This document shows, piece by piece, positions 12,540 to 23,703 of a stretch of 64,000 nt of DNA. The translations under genes were made by a program, and so were the position numbers. Source of the stretch: Paramacrobiotus metropolitanus (taxonomy: Eukaryota > Tardigrada > Eutardigrada > Parachela > Macrobiotidae); assembly GCF_019649055.1 (NCBI RefSeq), contig NW_026570378.1, positions 1-64,000 of the forward strand, read 5' to 3'. Position 1 is the first letter of the stretch. The number at the start of each line of letters is the position of its first letter. The notes under the pieces were generated by a model. That model did not search any database. It had not been told where the DNA came from and saw nothing but the letters and a program-made list of their open reading frames with translations.

Positions 12540-14298
12540 TAATTCTGCTAACCGGCGACGAAAACCGGATTTTTGTGGACATGGTGCTTATCCTTGATCG
12601 GGGAATTTTTGCGTCGGAGAATCAGTATTGAGATACAGGATATGCAGTATCTGTTGATGGAATATTGGAGCGTAGATTTAACATGGAAAACGCGATATTC
12701 GGCCGATCGGAATTTTTTCTGGGATCCCGATGTTTCTTTTTTATTGGCAGAAATTTTTCTGTGATGCCGGTGTTGAAAATTCGAAATTACCATTCGACGA
12801 AGAATCTGAAGTATCCGGAAATTAAATGTCGGAGTAAAATATTCTCCATGACTGTGTAACTGTTAACCGAACCAAAAAACATATAAAATTCAAAAGAAAA
12901 ATTACACAGAAATACATAAACTTTTGTAAAAAAAATTAATCGTTGCTTTTGTAATTTTAAATCGTTTATTTAAGCTTGGCAACGAATCATCCTAATTTCT
13001 AATGTAAAACCGCACTTTGACAATTTGCAACAGTTTAAAACGGGAAAAATGTAATTTTCAAGAATTATTTTCAAAATTAGTTTTGACGGAGAAAAGAGAT
13101 GAAATTTAAATAGCAGTTGAACAGAATAAGGGAAAATAATTGCAACTAACGAGTAACTAACTAATTTTTGATATGTTTGATATAATTGCAACTGTATAAT
13201 ATGTCTGTATAAAAATTCGAAAAATAAATTCTTCGATATTTCTCATTTTAACCGCAAATCTCATTTCACTTAAAAATCGATGTTAATTAAAAAGAGCTAA
13301 AAGCTGTTTCCATTTCCAGGTGTTTAGGGCATAAGAAAAAAATATCTGAATTCTTTTGCACCGAGATTGCAATACTACGCGCATCTGAAAGTCGGTACTG
13401 AAATGGTGAAGAGCGGTTATGGTATCGTTCTTCGATTTTCTACATCTGCAGATTCACGCAGTTGGCGTACCCGTAATAACAGCTTGTGTACTCTAGGTTT
13501 AGGAATAACAAAAAAAAATCCAGATGGAATTTTTAATTACTGCCGAAGGCGTCCTCACATAATATTATGCTTCAGATCGCGGTGAATTGTACATTAAGGA
13601 ATAAATTACAATGGTCACAGCCGGCGGCGCGCCTTGCGGAACTCGGACGCGGCGGGCGGGCGCGCTAAGCGCGGCGGACGAGATTTTCTTCCGCGGATTG
13701 CCGTCACCGGGCGGTGCATCCGCGACACGGCGCAGCTGCAGGGCGGGCGGGGCTAAGGGGCGGCGTGCGGTTAGTTTCGCGGCGGGGTCCGTGTCGAACA
13801 GATCTAAAGGGAGAATATAAAGCCAGAGATTAGCGGATGTACAGCGCATGCAGCATGCACTCATGATCAATCATTCAGATAAATGCTCCGGCCGGCACTC
13901 CGGGAATTACTGCAAAGACACAACAACCAACACCCGCTCTTTTATTCAGTTAATTATGTTAGGATGCCACCCGATTTCGTTTAACGCAGCCGGCTATTTT
14001 TACTCGTCCTGCCACTCATAATATGCTGAGGCACGATAATCATCGACGTCCGCTCGACAAGAAACCGGCATTAGCGATAATCGCACGATTGATTAGTAGC
14101 TTAAGACCGGCACAGTTGTGGCCATTTTGTAACTGTTTTCGTATCACGGGGAGTTCCCGTTTATCATGACTTTGACTTCCTTCTCTGACATTTCTATGTT
14201 CCCCCTGGCATTCCTAAAAAATCCTCACTGGTTTGCTGTTCGTTCACTTTTCTGTGTTATTGTCGATGTGTTATAAATAAAAATTTATTCGAGCGCCC
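12540..14298. other. gene-poor stretch with a GC-rich island at 13,611-13,800
   Basis: Mostly AT-rich 3' flank of the PTCD2-like gene. At 13,611-13,800 the composition switches abruptly to CpG-rich sequence. It holds an ATG frame of 69 codons on plus and a longer open frame on minus, neither recognisable. By analogy with the GC-rich gene fragments at 16-18 kb it may be exon debris or a CpG-rich promoter. Confidence 0.4.
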
Positions 14299-14598
14299 AT
14301 GCAGAGTACTCTGTATGAACTTTTTGCCTTCAATATGCCGAGAAATATCTGGACACCATCGCCAGAGCGATTTTCTGTAGAAAAGGTGATCGATCTGTAC
14401 AGCGGTAGCGAGTCTACAGTTCACAAAATAACCGGATCGTACTTCGTGCCAAATAAATTTTGGTATGGCCGAGACATTCGTGTAAAGTTTCATCAAGATT
14501 TTGCCGCGTATAAGTGCGAGATTCGAGTATTTTCACGGTCATCTGTTCGCTTCTCTAGGAAAACGCTAGCCGGTGCTTTGTCAGAACCTTTTACTTGA
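14299..14598 (+). CDS. hypothetical protein, 99 aa
   Basis: ATG-started frame (MQSTLYELFAFNMPRNIW) to a TGA stop, without signal peptide or recognisable domain. Composition is unremarkable (aromatic, basic). It may be a genuine small gene, an exon or a chance frame; nothing nearby supports it. Confidence 0.25.
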   Translation: MQSTLYELFAFNMPRNIWTPSPERFSVEKVIDLYSGSESTVHKITGSYFVPNKFWYGRDIRVKFHQDFAAYKCEIRVFSRSSVRFSRKTLAGALSEPFT

Positions 14599-15020
14599 CC
14601 GAGAACTTACCGTGTGGTTATATATTTAGTAATGATTTTTTGGCAAATTTAAGGACATGATCTACCACACATCTTCCGCAGTCTCCGTGCCGAAGGTTTG
14701 CAAGTTCATTAATTAAGCGGAAGACTTCCGGTTAGATAGGTCAAAGTGGTTCAGATCGAAAAATATGCTCGTACAATTGTGGAGTACTAAAAATATGTAT
14801 TGGAATTTTGATTTTCTGCTGCCAAGAATACGCAATTCCCACATTTCTGCGCTTGCGGGAATGGAGAAAGGTTTAAGACATGCAACCGGTTAGTTCCACA
14901 AGCAATTTCGCCACCACAAGAATAACAAAAACCTACGCGGATGACCACAGAAGATCAGCCGTAAAGTACAGAAGGAAGTTCGTACGTGTTCGTACGTGCT
15001 GCAGAGCCATTCGTACAAAG

Positions 15021-15500
15021 GTGCATATATCAGCCGCTACCAGTGCTGGCGCTAATAAGCCCGGCTGTATATAGGCACGCTTGTTACGGTGGCACGGCAG
15101 AGCCGTGATACCGTACAAGTGTGCATATATCAGCCGCTACCAGTGCTGGCGCTAATAAGCCCGGCTGTATATAGGCACGCTTGTTACGGTGGCACGGCAG
15201 AGCCGTGATACCGTACAAGTGTGCATATATCAGCCGCTACCAGTGCTGGCGCTAATAAGCCCGGCTGTATATAGGCACGCTTGTTACGGTGGNNNNNNNN
15301 NNCATATATCAGCCGCTACCAGTGCTGGCGCTAATAAGCCCGGCTGTATATAGGCACGCTTGTTACGGTGGCACGGCAGAGCCGTGATACCGTACAAGTG
15401 TGCATATATCAGCCGCTACCAGTGCTGGCGCTAATAAGCCCGGCTGTATATAGGCACGCTTGTTACGGTGCCACGGCAGAGCCGTGGTACCGTCCCGCGG
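15021..15500. repeat. 100-bp tandem satellite, about 5 units, with assembly gap
   Basis: A unit beginning 'gcatatatcagccgctacca' recurs at 15,023, 15,123, 15,223, about 15,302 and 15,402, almost identical each time. Ten Ns at 15,293-15,302 interrupt the third/fourth junction, so copy number is probably collapsed. Each unit holds a TATATA stretch and a 'cacggcagagccgtg' hairpin-forming segment. At 15,511-15,526 the phrase 'tggtagcggctgatat' is the reverse complement of the start of the unit. Confidence 0.9.
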
Positions 15501-15536
15501 AGTGGTAGTATGGTAGCGGCTGATATTAGGAGAAAT

Positions 15537-15613
15537 GCAGCACGTTACGTGCTGCACAGCCTCTATGGTAACTTCTCGTAGAGCCGTCAGAAGTGCAGCA
15601 CGGCACGTGCTGA
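15537..15613. repeat. pair of palindromes beside the satellite
   Basis: 'gcagcacgttacgtgctgc' (15,537-15,555) is a palindrome with a one-base centre. A related imperfect palindrome, 'gcagcacggcacgtgctg', follows at 15,595-15,612. They flank the end of the satellite and could form small hairpins. Confidence 0.7.
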
Positions 15614-16327
15614 GAGTGCTTGCACGTCCTGACAGTGCTTGCACGTCTCACGACTCAGCCGCGCTATGCAGGCGACTACGAGTAGTATGATTAATTTTTT
15701 ATTCTATACTTTTTTTAAAATTTATATTACATGGATCGTTTTTTGGTGATTTTATTCATTCAATTTTTTTTTATTCATCAATTATTATTATGATTTATTC
15801 GACATTTAATTTGTTTATTCTGCACAAAATTTTTTAAGGTGACTTTATTGTTTGTTTCCATCCTACTGTCACAACTTCACTCATTCTACACCAATTAATT
15901 TGATTTATATTTTGCTATATTATTATGTTGCTATATTCTGTTTTAGTTCCATAATATATGTTAGTCTTCCAAGTCAAGTTGCAGTCCGCCAGTGAACGCC
16001 GGGAAGATTGCGTCCTTTTAATTCTAACAGTCTGATAAACATCCCAATAAAACAAGAAACCACCATTTTATCGAAAATTTTTTGTAACGAATTTTCAAGA
16101 ATTCCTCGACGATTCCAACCGTGGTTCTCGTTTCTTACAATAACACCAATAATTTAATCCATAGCAAATAAAAATAAACTGTCACAACAACTAACGTAAA
16201 AAGAATTATTTTACAATACTAAATAATCAATTTAAATTAACTATCCCAATATCGGCGCTCACTGTATCCATCACAAAATTCATGATTCGGCTAAGAATTG
16301 TAAATGAATTTAATTGACCTGGAATTG
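15614..16327. other. AT-rich, no gene seen
   Basis: Low-complexity T- and A-rich sequence with no open frame or motif of note. Confidence 0.6.
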
Positions 16328-17448
16328 TCAGACATAACCGGCATCCTCATCCTCCGTCTCGGCGGCGTGCAGGTCGGCCTCGCGGGCGGCGAGATGTTTC
16401 TTCAGTTCGGCCATCTTGTTAGCCGGAAAAGGCTGCCGGTAGAAGACGCACAGAGCGGCTCGGTGAAATCCGTCTTCACCAGTTTGGGCTGCTCCTTGTC
16501 AACCACGATCTGCCCTTCCGCCTACAAAGGGCCGATAGCCCGTTACGGCTCCATGAACAGCGCGCTGTGGCTGAAAGAGCGATAGTCCGCCGGCCCCACC
16601 GCGCCTAGAAAAAAATACAGAAAATATAAGTTATATAACTATGCGGAAAAAATTACGTGTGAAATAAATAATAATTTTCAATTTTAATTGAGGCAACTGG
16701 CAAAAACGATTTCTAATAATTTTTAATTTTTAATCTGGCAAAAACTACAAACAGAAAATTATTCCGGAGCAAAATCGAACAGATCAACGAAAAATTAGAA
16801 AAAGCAAAGGCAAAGCAAAAAAATCAAAATTAATTAAATAAATCAACGAAAAATTACTACAAAAATCAAATTTAACTATTTAAATTTAAGAAATCAGAAG
16901 AGAAATGACAGAATTAATTAGGCCAGCAAAATCCCTAAAAATTAATATTCAATTCGACAAGAAGCGGACTAACCTGGCCCCTGAAAATCCACGGTAATAA
17001 CGTGCATATGCAGCCGGATGAGCGTCGGAATCGTATTTAACTCCAGCACCAGCGGATAGTGCGTTTTCGGTCAAATCTGCTCATCCGCAAATCACTGCGC
17101 CCGCTGGATCATATGCCGCAACAGCGGCACATGCTCCCGTGTCAAATCCTGGACGGTGTCGATGGGCTCCAGGGTCAGCACCAATAATGGTGGGTTTGGG
17201 GATGGAGTCGTAAAGATGGCGATGGATTCCGCACGGGGTCCTGGGAGGATTGCAGGAGGCCCAACCCCAGGACTGTTGGTAGGAGCCTCCCAGAGGGTCT
17301 CCAGATGGGGCCCGGTCACCCGCCGATCCGAGCCGGCGTCGTAGGCGGAGAGGGAGGCGGGAGCAGGCTGTTGGAACTTGGAATCATGGAGGTGATCACG
17401 GGGGTTTGCGTCTCCATCGCCGGGCGGGTGGCGCTGCGAACAACGTCA
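16328..17448 (-). pseudogene. aptx: aprataxin-like (HIT + C-terminal zinc-finger region) pseudogene
   Basis: GC-rich minus-strand blocks resemble aprataxin in order but are broken by stops and frame shifts. Around 17,200-17,100 reads LTLEPIDTVQDLTREHVPLL then RHMIQRA. About 17,060-16,975, in a shifted frame, reads LVLELNTIPTLIRLHMHVIT, whose HxHxV matches the HIT catalytic motif. After an acceptor near 16,606 comes GPADYRSFSHSALFMEP, then a stop and shift, and finally FPANKMAELKKHLAARE, resembling the end of the zinc-finger region, with a stop at 16,330-16,328. Intact aprataxin removes AMP from DNA 5' ends in the nucleus. At least three frame disruptions make this copy non-functional unless there are sequence errors. 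Upstream FHA-domain exons were not found. Confidence 0.5.
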
Positions 17449-17935
17449 GGCTTAACCGATAAATTCGTGTAACCAAGGTTTCTGTCGTATTGCAAGACCG
17501 GATGAGTACTACACAGAAAATTCCCGTACTGTTATAAAACAGGGGTTATAAAAACCGCGGGGTGGGAATGGTAGTGCAGATTTACAAACGAAAAGATCAA
17601 AAATTAAAAAAAAATCAAATACTGATCAAGGAATTCACGAATCACGGTTTGTCAAAAACTGGAAATTAATTCGCGTTGCAGCTGACTGCCCTACCGAGGC
17701 GGCGCCCGCATTATCGTTTTTATTAGGAATCTCGAAACGTGTGCATTTACTTGATTTTAATTTTTTTATGCAGCCATAATTCTAAGATTTTACCTATTAC
17801 AGAATAATTTTTCTGAATGAGCAAATGTGAACGAATTTACATATCATTTAAAGAGAATTGCACTGTCACAGTAACAAAAATGCAGTCCAATACTCCAATC
17901 GCTAACGCTATCGGCCAAACCACGCCTCCTTGACA

Positions 17936-18234
17936 GCTGGTGGGCACTGGGCCCCGAGCTGGCCTACGTCAACACGCGCCACCCCGACTTCCACGACGCC
18001 GCCGCCCTGGTGGGCGCCCTCCTGCGCGACCCCCGGTTTCCGCCGCCGAGGCCCCGACGCACCCGCTCTCGGGGCGGGGCGCACGTGTCGGCGCTGGAGC
18101 CGCACCCGGGTGACAGTCAGGACAGCAAGACCGACGTCACCCCCCACGGACTGCCGCCCGGTGGCGCGCTGAACGTCCTGATGGCCGCCGGGGCGGAGAA
18201 TGGGATACGTGCAGGGCCGCAGCCCTTCAGCTAA
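17936..18234 (+). pseudogene. dynamin-related protein (DRP1/DNM1L-like) exon fragment
   Basis: After a plausible acceptor (CTTGACAG) the frame reads ELAYVNTRHPDFHDAA, close to the stalk sequence I know from DRP1 (ELAYINTKHPDF). A long Arg/Pro/Gly-rich linker follows, containing SQDSKTDVTPHG, which resembles the DRP1 variable region, and then a TAA stop. GTPase and effector regions are absent on either side, so this is an isolated, truncated fragment. It is very GC-rich compared with its surroundings, like the aprataxin remnant. DRP1 divides mitochondria and peroxisomes; this piece cannot do so alone. Confidence 0.45.
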
Positions 18235-18582
18235 CGGGTACCGCACCAGCACGCCGGTCATTCCCGACGTGCAGCTGCAGGCGTCGGCGCGGCCCAGCAG
18301 CCGGATCACCAGCGGGAAGTGATCACTGTGAAGATAATAAAATCCGAAAATTAACATAAATAAATAGAAAATATTGCCCTCAACTTTGGCGATGTCAGTG
18401 CTACTGTAGAAATAATATTATACCCATGATCATGGCGCCCCGAGAAAACTTTTCTTAACCAGTTGAACGTCGTCTTCAGCGCTGCGCTTTCCACAGGAAG
18501 CTCGTGATGGGCATTGTTTTCTGCTACTTAATAAAGTGTGCCATAAATGCCAAACCTTTTGCACAAAGTAACTTAGCCAGCC

Positions 18583-18768
18583 ATGATACCACCGGCCACT
18601 GCCATTATCAAGGAGCTCGGAAAGGGTTTGCGTAATCACACCGGGGAGATTCGCTCACACGAATTTCTCCGGCAGCGGCTGTCCTGGGAGATTCTGCGTG
18701 GAAATGCGGCTTCAGTAATGGGAACAATGGAGGGAGTGGAAAAGTTTAATGAGCTCTTTCTGTTGTGA
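18583..18768 (+). CDS. hypothetical small protein, 61 aa
   Basis: ATG in good context (agccATGat), frame MIPPATAIIKELGKGLRN then a charged helical stretch including RQRLSWEILRGNAASVMGT, ending in TGA. It has the look of a small conserved eukaryotic protein but I cannot name the family. It stands alone between the gene debris at 16-18 kb and the hypothetical gene at 19.3 kb. Confidence 0.35.
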   Translation: MIPPATAIIKELGKGLRNHTGEIRSHEFLRQRLSWEILRGNAASVMGTMEGVEKFNELFLL

Positions 18769-19335
18769 CATTAACATTTACTGTTGGCCCGTCTGTGTTA
18801 GCTCTTATTTTTATGCTTATTGGTTTGTTTTCTGTAGTCGAAATTAATAAAGTGTTCAGCATAATGAAAAAGAAGCCATGATATCATAACTGTCAGCTAG
18901 TTTTCTTAGTAGTGTACAACTGTACATGTCGGATACATAAAGGGTACTGTACGAATGCAGTGGCATACCGTAGTGAAACAAAAACAGGGCTGCAAGATTG
19001 TAAGGATACATGGAAGATACATAAGGGATACTGGATGGATACCGCAAGATACATGCCCGGAAAGTAACGTGTGTGTGCAACTTACAAGCGTCTCTTTTCG
19101 GGCCAACCTGTTTTCTTGAAAGCAAAGTACCAAGTCGTTGTCTCTTTCGTGGCGAATACTCTCATATTGTAGATATATTGTTATTATTGTACCGCCACTT
19201 CAGACTTGGCAAATCGTAATTCAAGGCGGCGCGCATACCCCGATGGAAAATTAAACCGCAATGAGGTGTAAGTGATCATTATTAATTTTAGCGGCAGCAA
19301 TATCGCGCGCGAAGTACTCAGGCTGACGGGTTTGT
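18769..19335. other. no gene seen
   Basis: No convincing coding sequence. Repeated phrases such as 'ggatacat' and 'agatacat' occur at 18,930-19,050. Confidence 0.5.
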
Positions 19336-19635
19336 TTACTTTTTTGCCATGAAAAACTCGCTAAGCGCGTTCATGGTTTTTACGTCGGTTGCAGTATTAC
19401 ACGTGTCGCAACTTAATAACTGACGATTGAATTGTGAGTACTTACTACTCGTATACAGATCCTGGCCCTTCATTGAATCACAATTCTCATTCGTTCGTTT
19501 GATGAGGTATCTTAAGATTTTGGTAGTACGGTGTTGGCCATGCTCAGCGGCGTGATGCTGTATCTTTAACCTAATCTTGTTCGTTTTGGAAGACTGACGA
19601 CTATCTGAATCCAACACATCAACGATAAGGTCCAT
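19336..19635 (-). CDS. hypothetical protein, 99 aa
   Basis: ATG-started frame (MDLIVDVLDSDSRQSSKTNK) to a stop at 19,336; basic and Ser/Thr/Asn-rich with scattered Cys, no recognised domain. A GT dinucleotide in the middle could act as a donor, so it may be an exon rather than a whole gene. Confidence 0.28.
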   Translation of the reverse strand: MDLIVDVLDSDSRQSSKTNKIRLKIQHHAAEHGQHRTTKILRYLIKRTNENCDSMKGQDLYTSSKYSQFNRQLLSCDTCNTATDVKTMNALSEFFMAKK

Positions 19636-19949
19636 AATGAGATATTTCTGGTCTTCATTCGGTAAGTCTTAAAGTAATTGTTTATTTGAACATAACGAGG
19701 CACGCAGTTACTTTTATGTGAATGGTTGTTATGTTCAGAATATTTGGACATGTTTTCGTGTTCATGGTCTTTGCTGCTTTCATGTTATGCTTATCAGTTT
19801 ATGTTAATCACTGACTACTATAACGAGTTGAAGAAAACCAGTATTATAATTATTTTATTGATGCTGTGTACATCTCCAGTGCGTTATGTCATTTGCATAT
19901 TAAGCATGAATACTTTGTATTTTTTGTAACAGAACAATTCGCGCTGTCT

Positions 19950-21143
19950 ATGTGCATTGTACAGTGTAAGTATCGGTAATGACGTCATATTCTTCAAGCG
20001 TACAGCAAAAACATTATTACTAATCTCAAGAAAATATTTCTAACGACAACTACACTCATTCACTTACACCGAAAACCAAAACGTTTTATCGTTTTGTTTG
20101 CACACTTTAGTTTCCATCCTCTTATGCGTGATCATCCTTGTCCAGTTAATCGAGCCAGTATTATCAGGAAGATCGCGTGGTGGTTGGGGTCGCGTTAGCA
20201 GCGCCGGGGCGAATGCTTCGGGCGCAGAAGCAGGATCGAGACGATGGGGTAGCTCCGCCCCAGCGGATTCATCGCAACCTAATTATAAAGCCGCCGGAAA
20301 TTCCGTTACCCGGAGCGCTGCCAATCGACCGGCTGCCAATGCGCCCATTCCCTCGCACGGCACCATTGTCCAACCGGTGTACAACACAAACACTACCGTC
20401 ATCAACAACTCTATCGCTGGAGATTTTTTCCCTGGTGGTTTTGGAACCGGGAGTTTATTGTTGTCCGATGCTGGTGGTATGGTTGGTGGTTATCTGCTGG
20501 GCAATATGGTGGCCCGTAGCCTGTACTCGCGCAACGGCTGCTGTTATTCATGCGGATGTGGATACTATGGACCGCGACCACCATGGTATTATGACTTGTA
20601 CGTTCCCTATCGCTATCGTTATCAAACGATGACAGCAGGGACGCTGCGAACTAGTAATTTTAATATCCCGAAATTAAATGGCACTGCAGCGGTGTCGAGC
20701 AGTTCAACCAACACCGGAAGCAGTGCTAATAGCATTCCTACCGAACGGCCATTGTTTGCTGGTGCACTGTTTGAGCAGTGGCTCGAAATGGTCCGTAAAG
20801 GCGATACAAATGTCTGCAAAATTTTCAGTTACGCTAACGTAAGTTGCAAGCACGTCTACTCGCGCTCGTTCAAGAATGTTTTTGGTTGTGAGGATTGGCC
20901 TTGGTAAACGTTAACAAATATTTGCAGATTCCAGAATGTCTCAGTCAACCGCCGGTTATAGCCGGTGAAACAACCGCAGCACCACAAGCCAGCAAGCCGA
21001 CGGATCTTTGCACGCTCGCGCGATGGAATATGGAGCTTCCTTTTACGGAATTGCCGAATATGGCATTGACATTCCTAGCTAGTGATAATATCTCTGGGGA
21101 AGCGATTGCGGACAAAGCTGAGTATGCAATCGAAACACAGTAA
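19950..21143 (+). CDS. secreted Gly/Ser- and Cys-rich protein, copy 1
   Basis: Three exons fit: 19,950-19,965 (16 nt, MCIVQ plus one base, then GTAAGT), 20,111-20,838, and 20,928-21,143; total 960 nt, 319 aa. The splice of the tiny first exon completes a hydrophobic signal peptide (SILLCVIILVQLIEPVLSG). The mature part is Gly/Ser/Ala/Asn-rich, has a GGMVGGYLLGNMVARSLY stretch, a CCYSCGCGYYGP cluster and aromatic-rich WYYDLYVPYRYRYQ. It then reads TERPLFAGALFEQW...KGDTNVCKIFSYAN and a Cys-containing tail (IPECLSQPP). It is probably exported; composition hints at a structural or cuticle-like matrix role, which is inference. A related copy follows at 21,258 and a fragment lies at 43,640. Confidence 0.55.
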
Positions 21144-21257
21144 TTTCCTTCGCCTGTGTTGCCGACGCTGTAATTATCTGGAAAACATATGCCTTGAGCA
21201 CATTCTTGTTCTGTTGTTCACGATTGTGATTGATGACAACAGTTTTTAACATTACAG

Positions 21258-22536
21258 GTTTTTCTACCTGTTTCTAAACAACACTGTTGAACCGTACGGC
21301 ACATTACCCGCAACGACCAATGTTTATCAAATCGATCCTGCGTACAATCTGCGGACTTGCAATTTTGGTATACCAAAATTATATGGCCTTGCAGCGGAAT
21401 CGTCTGGGAACAATTCAACCCAAACTAGAAGTGGTGCTCAGAGCACGACTGAACGGCCATGGTTTGCTGGTGCACTGTCTGAGCAGTGGCGCGAAAGGGT
21501 CCGTAAAGGCGATACGCATGTCTGCGAAATGTTTAGTTACGCTAACGTAAGTCGCAAGCACATGTACTCGGCTCATTCAAGAATGTTCGAATGTTTTTGG
21601 TTTTGATCAGGGTTTGAACTTTGGGTAAACCTTAACAAATACTTGCAGATTCCAGAATGTCTTAGCCAACCGTCTGGCCAGGAAGAACCCATTTATACAG
21701 GTTAACAAATGGAATATTAACTTCGTCAGGCGGAACTAAAAAACTCGTGATTTCTTTCAGCCGTTAAAAGACTAACCAGCCTTTATACAAATGCCAGCAG
21801 CGACAACACTCTGTTGTTAGGTACTTGTACTTCCACAGTTCTAGTTAGTAGTCACATAACACACCGCTAAAGATTGTATTCTACCTACCGGGTAGAAGAA
21901 GGCTTAATTGTTAATGAAGTACTTAAGAAGAAACATCGGGTTAGTGCAGAAACTGTACCTGCACACCTTGTTGGAACACGTGCCTGTTACTACATATTTT
22001 CCAGAAATCGTATTGTCCGCTAAGAAATGCTATCCCAAAGACACTGCGCCACCCAAACAGATCATTCCTTGTTTGGACCACTCAGTGGGTGTGGCACAAG
22101 TCACGTCTCTAGAAAATTCTACTTCTGTATTTGGAAACGAGGAAGTGTGTCGGTTAGTAATTTTCTAACTGCAATTTCTAGCTTTTAGAAAAACATTACC
22201 ATTATGCAGTGGTTGGTTTATAAAGTATAGTTAATAATGCTGAAAAATTGTAAATATTAAGCAATTTCGTTTACAGAAAATTTTTAAACCCGAATATTAC
22301 ATCGTGTATACCACAAGACTCAACATTTCCTTGCACCGCTGTTGACCTTACCAACCTTAATGTCTTCGTCAGAAATTATTACTTATGCAAGGATCCGGTG
22401 GATCCTCAACTGGTAAGCCATACGTTAGTATTTGCATATACTGTAATTAGCAATGGCAGTAGAAATGGTAAAAAAATTACTTACCGAACGCTTATTTCGT
22501 TTTTGTGCAGGTTTCGCATTTAAAAGCATGGCACTG
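21258..22536 (+). CDS. secreted-family protein, copy 2 (5' end unclear)
   Basis: Tandem partial paralogue of the preceding gene. Exons 21,258-21,546, 21,649-21,700, 22,005-22,152, 22,277-22,412 and 22,510-22,536 join with consistent phases. The first has the shared block TERPWFAGALSEQW...KGDTHVCEMFSYAN. The second begins IPECLSQP as in copy 1. The last three add Cys-rich sequence (KKCYPKDTAPP, IIPCLDHSVG, ITSCIPQDSTFPCTAVD, YYLCKDPVD) and end at TGA 22,536. No signal-peptide exon was found, so it is either 5'-truncated or uses exons of copy 1. The glycine-rich half of copy 1 is missing. NNST and ENST are possible N-glycosylation sites. Confidence 0.42.
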
Positions 22537-23703
22537 AGGGCATGCAAAGAACGGAGTTCCCAGCCAAACAGTGTTAAAGCGGCTCGAAGCGGTTCACCAG
22601 GTTGTGGCTATCTGTTCCGGTCAGGTGTATAAAAGCGTAGCATGACTGCGCACATTTATCGAAAGGTGTCCATTCTGTTTTCAAACTTTATTTCGTCCTT
22701 TCGTTTGTACGGAACGTTCTAATGGATTAAATCGAGGGTCTGGCAGCACGTTGGTCTGGTGCTTCTTAATTCTGAGAATCGTAATCATAGCTGATTCGTG
22801 ACCTTTCATATTTTTCCACCTGAACAGATTAGTACCGTCGAAGCGCTGAATAAGCAATTTCGAGTTGAGATCCTTGAAGAGCATCGTTTTAATATCGTCA
22901 GTACGGAATTCTGTGCGATCTCAGTCTCAGGGTAACGGGGCCAAATAATTAAGAAAGACGACTATGATGTAATTGTGTGTTCGTATTTAAGAATTCGGAA
23001 GAAATACTGCATCGAATACATCCACATTGATTTTTGCTATGGTCACGGGTGATTGTCTATTTCAGTTGTATGCAGCTTGTGCTGTCAAGTTATTGTTTTT
23101 GAAGGTAAATATAGTAAATGTTGTTGCCTTCTCCAAACAGTTTGACAACGCCCTTACATTACGAGTACACTTATCACATGCACCGCATATTACGCTTACA
23201 CACATCTGCCAAACAGGCTAACGAATGAACGCATGTTCGTGTTCGGCAGAGCCGATACTGACGTCAGTAGTCAGTATAAGTGACTCAGGACTCATACTCA
23301 ATGAGATCCTTCACCACATTCGGCCTGCTTGTATCGTTTCCGACATACGGTCAAGCTGGCATCGCGCTGCTCCCCGATCTCTTTTCTTTTTGAAGCAATG
23401 CTCGAAACAATGCCGATTGCAGCACCGTACAAAGCTGCATTAATTTTGCCATAACTTGTCTTCGAATCAATATTTTAATCAGTATTAAAAATAATGAATG
23501 ATTATTGCACGTTATACGAGAAACAGCGTGAACGCTTGTCCTTCCCAGAGGTTTTGCGTGGTTGGTGCCTTGGTGGTACGCTTTACTCAGAAAACATACT
23601 GTGGTACATAATACAGTGTTCACGATGCAGATGTGTTCCGGGTTCAGAGGTCCCCGCCACTGTTATACATACATTACGAAAACGTCGGGACGCAAAAATT
23701 TGT
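22537..23703. other. duplicated non-coding flank
   Basis: No gene. The part near 22,620-22,960 is repeated imperfectly at 43,735-44,060 (shared phrases such as 'cgcacat.tatcg.aag' and 'gcgctgaataagcaattt'). It is therefore the intergenic part of the segmental duplication. Confidence 0.5.

Noticed and set aside
13565-13870. minus-strand 101-codon frame in the GC-rich island
   Set aside because: Low stop frequency follows from the high GC content; no motif and no splice support, so it is not called as a gene.
15021-15500. CRISPR-like array
   Set aside because: Units are directly tandem with no distinct spacers, and the genome is eukaryotic; it is a satellite.
20177-20632. 151-codon frame overlapping the secreted gene
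   Set aside because: It is the out-of-frame shadow of the Gly/Ser-rich exon at 20,111-20,838, which has a signal peptide and matching splice sites.
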